Assembly: GCA_023441105.1 (NCBI GenBank)
Contig: JAEZQX010000328.1
Location: forward strand, 1-12,825
DNA from: Pseudomonadota bacterium
GTDB taxonomy: Bacteria > Pseudomonadota > Gammaproteobacteria > Burkholderiales > Burkholderiaceae
DNA length: 12,825 nt
Direction: 5' to 3'
The notes below the pieces were generated by a model. That model worked only from the letters and a program-made list of their open reading frames with translations, was not told where the DNA came from and did no database searches. Of the stretch, positions 1 to 6,351 are shown one piece after another (position 1 is the first letter of the stretch; each line of letters starts with the position of its first letter). A program made the translations under genes and the position numbers.

Positions 1-457
1 CCTTCGGGTTCTCCGGCTGGTAGCCGATCAGGACGAAGGAGGCGAAGCTGGTGAGCTCCCAGAACACCAGCAGGGTGATCAGGTCGTCGGCCAGGACCGC
101 CCCGAGCATGGCGCCGGTGAACAGCGACAGGAAGGCGAAGAAGCGGCCTCGGTCCGGGTCGCCGGCGAGATACCGGGAGGCGTAGAGGAAGATGAACGCG
201 CCGATGCCGCTGATCAGCAGCGCGAACAGCAGTGACAGCCCGTCCGCCCTGAAGGCGAAACCGATGCCGAGGCTGCCGACCCACTCCATCTCCTCCAGCC
301 GCATCTTGCCAGCCATGACCTCCGGCAGCAGGCTCGCGAGCACGCCGAACAACGCGGCCGGCCAGGCCGCAAGCAGGAATGCATGTCGGCCACGGGCCAA
401 TGCCATGGCGAGTGGCGCAGCAAGCAGCGACGAAAGAACCACGACGGTTAGCAGCAT
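1..457 (-). CDS. mrpA: MrpA/MnhA-type Na+(K+)/H+ antiporter subunit A, N-terminal part
   Basis: This is the first 152 codons of a minus-strand gene that leaves the window at its left edge. The start is an ATG at 457-455, read as MLLTVVVLSSLL, with no in-frame upstream ATG and no strong Shine-Dalgarno. The protein is almost entirely hydrophobic, with helices near residues 1-21, 26-45, 72-94 and 105-145. It carries the DGLSLLFALLISGIG segment, a YASRYL segment, and near residues 133-146 the sequence FWELTSFASFVLIGY. In the proton-translocating subunits related to NuoL, the WELTS form is typical of Mrp/Mnh subunit A, whereas NuoL usually reads WEGVGLCSY. MrpA is the large membrane subunit of a multi-protein antiporter at the inner membrane, so further mrp/mnh subunit genes would be expected beyond the left edge. 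A NuoL- or hydrogenase-type relative is the alternative. The family call is firm; the subunit name is likely. Confidence 0.84.
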   Translation of the reverse strand, partial: MLLTVVVLSSLLAAPLAMALARGRHAFLLAAWPAALFGVLASLLPEVMAGKMRLEEMEWVGSLGIGFAFRADGLSLLFALLISGIGAFIFLYASRYLAGDPDRGRFFAFLSLFTGAMLGAVLADDLITLLVFWELTSFASFVLIGYQPENPK

Positions 458-545
458 GCAGAAGCCATCGCAAGCTGCGTGCCATCCCGGTGGCGCGCGC
501 CGCCCACCCGGCGAATCAAGGGTTTGTCCACTGGAGCAAGCGGCC

Positions 546-567
546 GATGTTCACGGCACTGAACATC
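546..567. promoter_or_regulatory. Operator-like dyad 1 (GATGTTCA-N6-TGAACATC)
   Basis: A perfect 8+8 bp inverted repeat with a 6-nt spacer lies in the gene-free stretch between the divergent antiporter and TRAP genes. Its core, GTTCA-N6-TGAAC, recurs at 581-596. A dyad of this size is typical of a dimeric helix-turn-helix repressor or activator. The regulator is not in the window and I cannot name it. The centre is about 99 bp upstream of the antiporter ATG and about 221 bp upstream of dctP. Confidence 0.5.
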
Positions 568-580
568 TCGCTTCGCCGCC

Positions 581-599
581 GTTCAGGAAAGTGAACATC
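581..599. promoter_or_regulatory. Operator-like dyad 2 (GTTCA-N6-TGAAC)
   Basis: This second copy of the dyad has the same 5-6-5 geometry, and its right half-site extends to TGAACATC exactly as in dyad 1. The spacers differ (cggcac and ggaaag), so only the half-sites are kept, which is what protein recognition would preserve. The two centres (556.5 and 588.5) are 32 bp apart, about three helical turns, so two dimers would sit on the same face of the DNA. Confidence 0.5.
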
Positions 600-600
600 G

Positions 601-632
601 CGACGGCAGCCGCAGCGCCTCGGCTGCCGTCG
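601..632. repeat. Perfect 12-bp hairpin in the divergent control region
   Basis: CGACGGCAGCCG (601-612) and CGGCTGCCGTCG (621-632) form a perfect stem around an 8-nt loop. No T-run follows on either strand, and no gene ends here, so an intrinsic terminator is not supported. It could be a structured leader element or a cruciform/protein-binding palindrome. The symmetry is visible in the sequence; the role is unknown. Confidence 0.45.
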
Positions 633-704
633 GGGGAAACCCTAGTTCGCGCAGCCGATCGCCACCTGCGCGCGCAATTGCCATCGGAGCCGACGGGGTT
701 CCGA

Positions 705-710
705 TGTAAT
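705..710 (+). promoter_or_regulatory. Possible -10 element (TGTAAT) for the TRAP operon
   Basis: TGTAAT matches the sigma-70 -10 consensus in five of six positions. The nearest -35-like hexamer, TTGCCA at 678-683, is 21 bp away, longer than the usual 16-18 bp, so this is a weak call or an activator-dependent promoter. Transcription would start near 717, which would put the hairpin at 722-749 at the very 5' end of the mRNA. Confidence 0.25.
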
Positions 711-721
711 CTTCCGGGAAC

Positions 722-749
722 GCCCGCCATGCCTTCGGGATGGCCGGGC
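722..749 (+). promoter_or_regulatory. UUCG-capped hairpin in the dctP leader
   Basis: As RNA, GCCCG-CCAT-(g)-CC folds against GG-ATGG-(c)-CGGGC around a UUCG tetraloop, giving about 11 pairs with one bulged base on each side. It ends 18 nt before the GGAGA ribosome-binding site of dctP. C(UUCG)G loops are unusually stable, so a 5' mRNA stabiliser or a translation-tuning structure is plausible. It is not a terminator, because no U-run follows. Confidence 0.4.
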
Positions 750-767
750 ACAACCCGACGATGCAAT

Positions 768-772
768 GGAGA
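768..772 (+). promoter_or_regulatory. Ribosome-binding site that decides the dctP start
   Basis: GGAGA sits 5 nt before the ATG at 778. An in-frame ATG at 766 overlaps this site and has no Shine-Dalgarno of its own, so 778 is the better start. Confidence 0.7.
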
Positions 773-777
773 CTTCG

Positions 778-1815
778 ATGGCGATGATGCGGTGGGCGGT
801 GCATGCGGCAACGGCGGTGGCGCTGGCGATCCCGGCCGGCATGGCTTCGGCCCAGGAGGTGGTGCTGAAGTTCTCGACCTTCATGGCGCCGCAGTCGAAC
901 GTCTGGCTCGACATGCACGAGGGCTGGATGAAGAAGGTCGAGGCCGACTCCAAGGGCCGCATCAAGTTCGAGCGCTATCCGGCCATGCAGCTCGGCGGCA
1001 CGCCGGCGCAGCTCTACGACCAGGTCAAGGACGGCGTCGCCGATGTCACCTGGACGCTGCCGGGCACCACCGCCGGCCGCTTCCCGCGCGTCGAGGTGTT
1101 CGAGCTGCCGTTCATCATGACCAATGCCGAGGCCACGTCAAAGGCCTACTGGGAATACGTCCAGACCTATGCCAAGGACGAGTTCAAGGATGTACACCTG
1201 ATCGCCTTGAACGTCCACGGCCCGGGGATGTTCCACACCGCGAACAAGCCGATCAAGGCGATCGGCGACCTGCGCGGGCTGAAGATGCGTGGCCCGACGC
1301 GACAGGTCACCAAGCTGCTCGCGTCGCTTGGCGCCACGCCGGTCGGCATGCCGCTGCCGGGGATTCCGGATGCGATGAGCAAGGGCGTGATCGACGGCGC
1401 GGTGATCCCGTGGGAGGTGGTGCCGTCGGTGAAGGTCAACGAACTGGCCAAGTTCCACTCCGAGTTCGACCCGACGCTGCCGGCGCTCTACACGACCACG
1501 TTCGTCATGGCGATGAACAAGGCGAAGTACGAATCGCTGCCGCCGGACCTGAAGAAGGTGATCGACGCCAACAGCGGCATCGAGACCTCGGGTTGGCTCG
1601 GCAAGGTCCAGCAAGGCAACGACGAGAAAGGCCGCAAGAGCGTCGAGGGCCGCAGCAACCAGGTCCATCGCTTCAGCAAGGACGACTACGAGCAGTTCAA
1701 GAAGGTTTCGAGCAAGGTCGACGAGGCCTGGGTCAAGGAGATGGACGGCAAGGGCTTCAAGGGCCAGGAGCTGCTCGACGGCGCGAAGGCGCTGATCGAC
1801 AAGCACAGCAAGTAG
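778..1815 (+). CDS. dctP: TRAP transporter substrate-binding protein, DctP family
   Basis: This is the periplasmic receptor of a tripartite ATP-independent transporter, which captures a carboxylate-type solute and hands it to the DctQM membrane unit. It is 345 residues from ATG 778, the usual family size. Residues 1-25 form a signal peptide (a hydrophobic run ending ASA before QEVVLKF). The mature part shows DctP features in order: KFSTFMAP, QLGGTPAQLYDQVKDGVADV, an FELPF segment, then LRGLKMRGPTRQ near residues 165-176. The Arg in LKMR (about 171) aligns with the family's carboxylate-binding arginine. PLPGIPDAMSKGVIDGAV and the C-terminal helical region follow. It is the first gene of a P-Q-M operon, 10 nt before dctQ. 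Expression is probably controlled by the preceding structured region with its dyads. The substrate cannot be predicted; C4-dicarboxylates, other organic acids and aromatic acids are all possible. Confidence 0.93.
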   Translation: MAMMRWAVHAATAVALAIPAGMASAQEVVLKFSTFMAPQSNVWLDMHEGWMKKVEADSKGRIKFERYPAMQLGGTPAQLYDQVKDGVADVTWTLPGTTAGRFPRVEVFELPFIMTNAEATSKAYWEYVQTYAKDEFKDVHLIALNVHGPGMFHTANKPIKAIGDLRGLKMRGPTRQVTKLLASLGATPVGMPLPGIPDAMSKGVIDGAVIPWEVVPSVKVNELAKFHSEFDPTLPALYTTTFVMAMNKAKYESLPPDLKKVIDANSGIETSGWLGKVQQGNDEKGRKSVEGRSNQVHRFSKDDYEQFKKVSSKVDEAWVKEMDGKGFKGQELLDGAKALIDKHSK

Positions 1816-1825
1816 CGGCCGGCCC

Positions 1826-2368
1826 TTGGTTGATCCGGCAATCGCCCAGGCGGCGCCGCAGCCGGGCGCGCCCGTCGCGCCCCGCTCGGCCTTCGGCCGC
1901 GGCCTGGACGCGGCGTCGCGCCTGCTGGCATTGCTTGGCGGTGCCGTCTTCACCGCGCTCACGCTGCTGTCGCTGTACAGCATCCTGATGCGCAACCTCC
2001 TCGGCAGCCCGATCATGGGCGACTGGGAGCTGGTGCAGATGGGCTGCGCCGTGGCCATCGCAGCCTGCTTCCCGATGTGCCAGATGCGCGGCGCGCACAT
2101 CATCGTGGACTTCTTCACCCAGCGCGCCAGCCGCACCACCAACCGCCGCCTCGACGGCGTCGGCGCGCTGGTGCTGGCCGCGATGATGGCCCTGCTCGCC
2201 TGGCGCACGGCGGCCGGCGCGATGGATGCCTACGCCAACCGCGAGACCAGCATGCTGATGGAGCTGCCGACCTGGATCGGCTACGCCCTGATGGTGCCGT
2301 CCTTCGCGCTCGCCTCGCTGGCGGCGATCTACGTCGCCAGCCGGCACTTCCGCCTGCTGGACATCTGA
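1826..2368 (+). CDS. dctQ: TRAP transporter small membrane subunit, DctQ family
   Basis: This 180-residue inner-membrane protein has four predicted helices, near residues 34-56, 69-87, 111-130 and 147-171, the standard DctQ topology. The segment GDWELVQMGCAVAIAACFP, followed by a polar stretch and HIIVDFF near residues 90-97, matches the conserved DctQ core. The subunit docks with DctM and is needed for transport. The start is uncertain. The TTG at 1826 lies 10 nt after the dctP stop and no in-frame ATG occurs before the first helix, but there is no good Shine-Dalgarno, so translation may be coupled to dctP. The first 30 residues are Ala/Pro-rich and cytoplasmic. It is followed after 25 nt by dctM. 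Confidence 0.9.
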   Translation: MVDPAIAQAAPQPGAPVAPRSAFGRGLDAASRLLALLGGAVFTALTLLSLYSILMRNLLGSPIMGDWELVQMGCAVAIAACFPMCQMRGAHIIVDFFTQRASRTTNRRLDGVGALVLAAMMALLAWRTAAGAMDAYANRETSMLMELPTWIGYALMVPSFALASLAAIYVASRHFRLLDI

Positions 2369-2393
2369 TGACCACCCGCCACGGAGCGCGCGC

Positions 2394-3719
2394 GTGAGCG
2401 GCGTGGCCATCGCGTTGCTGCTGTTCGGCGGCATGCTGCTGCTGATGGCGGTACGTGTGCCGATCGCGATGGCGATGATGGTGCCGGGCGTGATCGGCTA
2501 TGCCGCCATCAGCGGCTGGCCGTCGCTGTTCAACGCGATGAAGGGCCTGGCCTACGGCCGGCTCGCCAACTACGACCTCACCGTCATCCCGTTGTTCCTG
2601 CTGATGGGCGCGTTCGCCTCGCAAGGCGGGCTGTCGCGCAGCCTGTTCCTCGCCGGCAACGCGATCATCGGCCATCTGCGTGGCGGCCTGGCGATGGCCG
2701 CGGTGCTGGCCTGCGCCGCCTTCGGCTCCATCTGCGGCTCGTCGATCGCCACCGCCGCCACCATGGCGAAGGTCGCGTTGCCCGAGATGCGCGCGATGAA
2801 GTATTCCGGGCGGCTGTCCACCGGCGCCCTGGCCGCCGGCGGCACCCTCGGCATCATGATCCCGCCGTCGGTGATCCTGGTCCTCTATGCCATCCTCGCC
2901 GAGCAGAACATCGCGAAGCTGTTCGCCGCCGCGGTGATTCCGGGATTGATCGCCACGCTCGGCTATTGCATCGCGATCGCGGTCTATGTGCGCTTCCATC
3001 CGGCGGAGGGTCCGGCCAGCGAGCGGCGCAGCTGGCGCGAGCTGGCGATGGCGTTGCAGGACGTCTGGCCGGTGGCGGCAGTGTTCCTGCTGGTCTTCGG
3101 CGGCATCTACACCGGCTGGTTTACGCCGACGGAAGCGGCGGCGATCGGCGCGGCGGCGACCTTCGTGGTCGCCATCCTGCGCGGCGAGTTGGACCTGGCC
3201 GGCATCAAGGCCTGCTTCTACGACACTGCCATGACCTCGGGCATGATCTTCATGCTGTTCCTTGGCGCGGACATCCTCAACTCGGCGCTGGCGTTGTCGC
3301 AGTTCCCGGCAGCACTGGCGGGCGTGGTCGAGAACAGCGGCCTGCCGCCGGTCGGCGTCATCGCCGCCATCCTGGTCTTCTATGTCGTCCTCGGCTGTGT
3401 CATGGACGAGATCTCGATGATCCTGCTGACCTTGCCGGTCTTCCTGCCGACGGTCGCCGGCCTCGAGCTGTTCGGGCTGAGCCAGAGCGACAAGATCATC
3501 TGGTTCGGCATCCTGGTGCTGATGGTGGTCGAGATCGGCCTGATCATGCCTCCGGTCGGCCTCAACGTCTACGTGATCAACGGGCTGGCACGCGACATCC
3601 CGATCCGCGAAACCTACCTCGGCGTGATGCCGTTCATTGCCTCCGATTTCATCCGCACCGCCCTGCTGGTCGCCTTCCCGGCGCTGAGCCTGTGGCTGGT
3701 CAAGGTGCTGGTGCCCTGA
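2394..3719 (+). CDS. dctM: TRAP transporter large permease subunit, DctM family
   Basis: This 441-residue inner-membrane protein is the ion-coupled channel subunit of the TRAP system. It starts at GTG 2394 with GGAG at 2383-2386, seven nt upstream. It is hydrophobic throughout, with about a dozen helices. DctM signatures include FLLMGAFASQGGLSRSLF, the ICGSSIATAATMAKVALPEM region (a GSSxATA ion-site motif), GTLGIMIPPSVILVLYAI, and in the second half GWFTPTEAAAIGA and EIGLIMPPVGLNVYVING. The two PP motifs lie in the two inverted-repeat halves, as expected for this fold. The length is normal for the family. It is the last gene of the operon: 188 nt of hairpin-rich DNA follow before the next start. 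The identity is secure; the substrate is unknown. Confidence 0.95.
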   Translation: MSGVAIALLLFGGMLLLMAVRVPIAMAMMVPGVIGYAAISGWPSLFNAMKGLAYGRLANYDLTVIPLFLLMGAFASQGGLSRSLFLAGNAIIGHLRGGLAMAAVLACAAFGSICGSSIATAATMAKVALPEMRAMKYSGRLSTGALAAGGTLGIMIPPSVILVLYAILAEQNIAKLFAAAVIPGLIATLGYCIAIAVYVRFHPAEGPASERRSWRELAMALQDVWPVAAVFLLVFGGIYTGWFTPTEAAAIGAAATFVVAILRGELDLAGIKACFYDTAMTSGMIFMLFLGADILNSALALSQFPAALAGVVENSGLPPVGVIAAILVFYVVLGCVMDEISMILLTLPVFLPTVAGLELFGLSQSDKIIWFGILVLMVVEIGLIMPPVGLNVYVINGLARDIPIRETYLGVMPFIASDFIRTALLVAFPALSLWLVKVLVP

Positions 3720-3737
3720 TCGTCGTTGGCCGGGCTT

Positions 3738-3844
3738 GCGCGCCGCGACGTGCCGTCGTGCGCGCTGCCGCTGTCGGGCGGGCCGACAGGCCTGCAAGCC
3801 GCACCGACGAAAGTCGGCGAGTCGCCGCTGCATTGCGCGGCGAC
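3738..3844. repeat. Cluster of four GC-rich hairpins after dctM
   Basis: Four inverted repeats follow one another in the 188-nt gap. GCGCGC-c-GCGACG pairs with CGTCGT-GCGCGC at 3738-3765, with one G-U pair and a 3-nt loop. CTGTCGG/CCGACAG lies at 3771-3789 with a 5-nt loop, and CCGAC-gaaa-GTCGG at 3804-3817 has a GNRA loop. GTCGCCGC/GCGGCGAC lies at 3821-3844 with an 8-nt loop. None is followed by a convincing T-run, although CTTTGG follows the last. They may end or protect the TRAP transcript, or belong to a dispersed intergenic repeat or a small RNA. The pairings are seen directly; the function is not known. Confidence 0.45.
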
Positions 3845-3907
3845 CTTTGGCCCGGTCGCGCGCCGCGTTAATGTCTGCGCATCGACCGCTTTGTCAAGGG
3901 CTGCACC

Positions 3908-4633
3908 GTGCGCCGGCTGAAGATCTTCGATCCGTCCGTGAACCTGCGGCTGGCTGCCGCGCTGCTGGCGGCAATGTTGTCGCCCGGAAGCCTGGCGCTG
4001 GCGGTGGAACAAACCGCGAACCCGGCGACCGTGGAGCGCGGGGCCGGGACTCGGGCGACTGCGATCCAGGCGCCTGCGGAGCGGACCTCGGCGGCGAGTC
4101 GCGAAGCGAGCCTGGAGCGCATCGAGCGTCTGCGCCGCTCGGGCAAGGCAGGCGACGCCAGGCGGCTGATGCCGCTGCTGAAGGATCCCGACGAGCGCGT
4201 GAGCCGCGAGGCGGAGCAGGCGATCTGGCTGGTCTGGGGGCGCTCGGGCAACCCGGGCATCGACCGGCTGTTCCGCAGCGGCATGGGCCAGATGGGGCGC
4301 GACGAGATCCACGGCGCGATCGAGACCTTCACCCGCGTGGTCGAGAACCTGCCGGCCTTCGCGGAAGCCTGGAACAAGCGCGCCACCGCCCGCTTCCTGG
4401 CCGGCGACCTGATTGGCGCGATGGACGACTGCGAGCGGGCGCTGTCGCTGGTCCCGGATCACTTCGGCTCGCTCGCCGGTTATGGCCACATCTACTTCCG
4501 CCTGAACGATCTCGACATGGCGATCCTCTATTGGGAGCGCGCGCTGGCGGTGAATCCGAACCTGCACAGCGTGGCCCGCAGCATCGACGCGGCGGAGAAG
4601 CTGCTCGCGAGGCGCGGCCGGTTGCGCACCTGA
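3908..4633 (+). CDS. Exported tetratricopeptide-repeat protein
   Basis: A 241-residue protein of unknown specific role. The start is GTG 3908, with AAGGG at 3896-3900, seven nt upstream. Residues 1-32 look like a signal peptide (MRRLK, a hydrophobic run, then SLALA before VEQ), so it probably acts in the periplasm. A low-complexity linker covers about 34-64. Residues 66-110 form helices of HEAT-like spacing (RLMPLLKDPDERVSREAEQA). Residues 118-151, 152-185 and 186-219 are three consecutive 34-residue TPR units, the clearest being AEAWNKRATARFLAGD with ALSLVPDH, and LAGYGHIYFRLNDLD with ALAVNPN. TPRs mediate protein-protein contacts; no enzyme motif is visible. It stands between the TRAP operon and ybiB and appears to be its own transcription unit. 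The fold is firm; the function is unassigned. Confidence 0.85.
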   Translation: MRRLKIFDPSVNLRLAAALLAAMLSPGSLALAVEQTANPATVERGAGTRATAIQAPAERTSAASREASLERIERLRRSGKAGDARRLMPLLKDPDERVSREAEQAIWLVWGRSGNPGIDRLFRSGMGQMGRDEIHGAIETFTRVVENLPAFAEAWNKRATARFLAGDLIGAMDDCERALSLVPDHFGSLAGYGHIYFRLNDLDMAILYWERALAVNPNLHSVARSIDAAEKLLARRGRLRT

Positions 4634-4741
4634 TCGCGCTGCCTCCTCGCGGTGCAGCGGCAGCGGCCGCGCACCGCCATCGGACGACGCGCGCCCTGCA
4701 TGCACGATGGCGTGCCGCTTCGCAAGCCACACTTCAGGCGC

Positions 4742-4759
4742 GGAAGTTGCTAACCTTCC
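4742..4759. promoter_or_regulatory. Short inverted repeat just before ybiB
   Basis: GGAAG-ttgctaac-CTTCC is a 5-bp dyad whose right arm ends four nt before the ybiB ATG. No Shine-Dalgarno is visible there. The spacer contains a TGCTAAC stretch that could be a degenerate -10, in which case the mRNA would be nearly leaderless. This is a weak call; the symmetry could be chance. Confidence 0.2.
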
Positions 4760-4763
4760 GGCC

Positions 4764-5786
4764 ATGACCGCGACGCCCATCCGGTTCGACGTCGGTCCCT
4801 ACCTGAAGCGGGTGGGACGTGGCAACGTCGGCGCGAGAAGCCTCGAGCGCGAGGAGATGCAGCGCCTGTTCGGCGCCATGCTCGATGGCGAAGTCGGCGA
4901 TGTCGAACTGGGCGGCCTGCTGGTCGCCTTTCGCATGAAGGGCGAATCGCTGGAGGAAATCCTCGGCGCGCTGGCGGCACTGCAGGCGCGCCTCGCGCCC
5001 GTGGCGATCGATCCCCAGCGGCCGGTCGTCGCGATTCCCTCCTACAACGGCGCGCGCAAAAACCCGAACCTCACGCCGCTGCTCGCCGGGCTGCTGGCGG
5101 ACGCCGGTGTGCAGGTCATCATCCACGGCATCCGGCGCGATCCGAACCGCACCACCACCTGCGAAGTGATCCAAGCGATGGGACACTCGCCGGCCGCCAC
5201 GGCGGCGGAGGCGGCCTTGTCGCTCGAACGCGGCAATCCGGCTTTCGTGCCGATCGACGTGCTCGCGCCATCGCTGGCGCGGCTGCTGCAGCTGCGCGAA
5301 CGACTGGGCGTGCGGCATGTGGCTCATACGCTTGCCAAGCTGCTGGCGCCGATCGACGTGGAGCGACATGGCTTGGCGCGCTGCGTGCGGCTGATGAGCT
5401 TCACCCATCCCGAGTTCAACAGGCTGCAGCACGAGGCGATGGAGCGCATCGGGGCGCGCGCGGTGGTGATGCGCGGCAGCGAAGGCGAGGCGGTGGCCGG
5501 GATGAAGCGGATGTTCCAGGTCGACTGGATCGAGCGCGGCGCCACGCGCGTGCTGGCGCCGGCCGACCAGCGTCCGATGGGCCGGCCGGTGGTGCTGCCG
5601 CCGGCGGACGATGCGGTCGCGACCGCGGCGTGGGTGCAGGCGGCGCTGTCCGGCGAGCAGCCCGTGCCGGAGAATGTCGCCCGTCAGGTGGCGTTGATCC
5701 TCGAGGCCATCGAGGCCGGCGGCGCCACCGCGATGCGCCATCCGGAGACGATTGCCAGCGCGAGCCCGCAGGCAAGCCCCCAATAG
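4764..5786 (+). CDS. ybiB: YbiB/TrpD2 family protein (glycosyltransferase family 3 fold, nucleic-acid binding)
   Basis: A 340-residue homologue of E. coli YbiB, which has the fold of anthranilate phosphoribosyltransferase (TrpD) but binds nucleic acid rather than making tryptophan. The start at ATG 4764 gives MTATPIRFDVGPYLKRVGRG, which lines up with the YbiB N-terminus; an in-frame ATG at 4707 would add 19 residues not typical of the family. The YbiB pattern is clear: LDGEVGDVELGGLLVAFRMKGE (about 40-61), IPSYNGARKNPNLTPLLA (about 91-108) in place of the TrpD glycine-rich PRPP loop, VRHVAHTLAKLLAPI (about 183-197) and VVMRGSEGE (about 234-242). No tryptophan-biosynthesis genes are nearby, which fits. 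Its last 103 bp overlap the convergent rhombosortase gene. The physiological role in this organism is unknown; YbiB is tied to the DNA-damage response in E. coli. Confidence 0.93.
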   Translation: MTATPIRFDVGPYLKRVGRGNVGARSLEREEMQRLFGAMLDGEVGDVELGGLLVAFRMKGESLEEILGALAALQARLAPVAIDPQRPVVAIPSYNGARKNPNLTPLLAGLLADAGVQVIIHGIRRDPNRTTTCEVIQAMGHSPAATAAEAALSLERGNPAFVPIDVLAPSLARLLQLRERLGVRHVAHTLAKLLAPIDVERHGLARCVRLMSFTHPEFNRLQHEAMERIGARAVVMRGSEGEAVAGMKRMFQVDWIERGATRVLAPADQRPMGRPVVLPPADDAVATAAWVQAALSGEQPVPENVARQVALILEAIEAGGATAMRHPETIASASPQASPQ

Positions 5787-6190
5787 TGACTCTGCGGTGC
5801 GAGCGGCTCTCCGAGCCAGCTCGTCGTGCGGCCCTGGTCGAGCGCGACGTTGCCGACCAGCAGGAGCAGCAGCCAGGCGCCGGCTGGCATCGGCAGGCGC
5901 GTCGCCCCCCATGCCAGCAGGCCGTAGAGGGCGCCGGAAGCGCCAACGTACCAGTCGAGCGAGGTGCCGAGATAGAGGCCGGCGGTCGAGGCGATGGCGC
6001 AGGCGGCCAGCACCCCCAGCACGGCGCCGGCACGGACAACCGGGTGCAGCAGGCGCAGCGCGGTCGCGAAGACGACGAGGTTGCCCGCCAGATGAGCCCA
6101 TGAAAGGTGGGCGACATTGGCGCCGGCGAGTCGCCACCATTCGCCTGCCGCGATCGCCTCGCGCGAGAACGACCAGGATTCCGCAATCAA
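5684..6190 (-). CDS. rrtA: Rhombosortase (rhomboid-family intramembrane serine protease), short N-terminus
   Basis: A 168-residue inner-membrane protein read from a TTG at 6190. Two in-frame TAG codons lie eight codons upstream, and no ATG is available. Rhomboid landmarks are all present: GEWWRL (16-21, the WR motif of loop L1), H28, H33 and N37 in AHLSWAHLAGN (as in GlpG helix 2), the nucleophile Ser85 in GASGALYG, and the catalytic His135 in SHYWGLACGLA. Predicted helices are near 31-48, 54-74, 83-99, 103-117 and 137-155, that is five rather than six. The helix that should precede the WR motif is missing, and no hydrophobic stretch occurs upstream in any frame. The small size and the divergent neighbour with a GlyGly-CTERM tail point to the rhombosortase subfamily, which cleaves that C-terminal signal. 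A plain small rhomboid is the alternative. The gene may be trimmed at its 5' end yet still active. Confidence 0.83.
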   Translation of the reverse strand: MIAESWSFSREAIAAGEWWRLAGANVAHLSWAHLAGNLVVFATALRLLHPVVRAGAVLGVLAACAIASTAGLYLGTSLDWYVGASGALYGLLAWGATRLPMPAGAWLLLLLVGNVALDQGRTTSWLGEPLAPQSHYWGLACGLALAIVSGWRIAVAPPASMASRINAT

Positions 6191-6217
6191 CTTCGCACCG
6201 TGCCTCGGCTACTACGT

Positions 6218-6234
6218 TGTCGATGGAGTCGACA
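6218..6234. promoter_or_regulatory. Dyad between the divergent rhombosortase and S8 protease genes
   Basis: TGTCGA-tggag-TCGACA is a perfect 6+6 bp inverted repeat with a 5-nt spacer, 28 bp upstream of the rhombosortase TTG and 118 bp upstream of the protease ATG. It could be a shared operator for enzyme and substrate. No clear -35/-10 pair accompanies it, and a dyad of this length can occur by chance in high-GC DNA. Confidence 0.3.
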
Positions 6235-6351
6235 GCTTAAGGCGACGCGCGGTCGAATGCCTCCGGCAGGTGCCGCGCGAGCGGAACTACGTCACATGGC
6301 CGGGCAGGCGCCGGACGGACACTCGAGGGCTGTTCCGCTACCCGTGTCCGG

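Noticed and set aside
601..632. The 12-bp hairpin as an intrinsic terminator
   Set aside because: No T-run on either strand and no gene ends nearby; both flanking genes start here.
192..1988. A 598-codon open frame over the control region and dctP
   Set aside because: It runs in a different frame through dctP, is Arg/Gly/Pro-rich with no domain, and is explained by the GC-rich third positions of the real gene.
2115..3833. A 572-codon antisense frame over dctQ and dctM
   Set aside because: The composition (Gln/Asp/His/Arg-rich) is typical of the reverse strand of membrane-protein genes; no start context and no family features.
3726..3920. A 64-codon frame in the gap after dctM
   Set aside because: It spans the four hairpins and overlaps the TPR gene start; no ribosome-binding site and no recognisable domain. 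Structured non-coding DNA explains it better.
4707..4763. An upstream ATG for ybiB
   Set aside because: It would add 19 residues not present in YbiB relatives; the ATG at 4764 matches the family start.
4764..5786. Anthranilate phosphoribosyltransferase (trpD)
   Set aside because: The PRPP-binding glycine-rich loop is replaced by SYNGARK, the mark of YbiB/TrpD2, and no trp genes are nearby.
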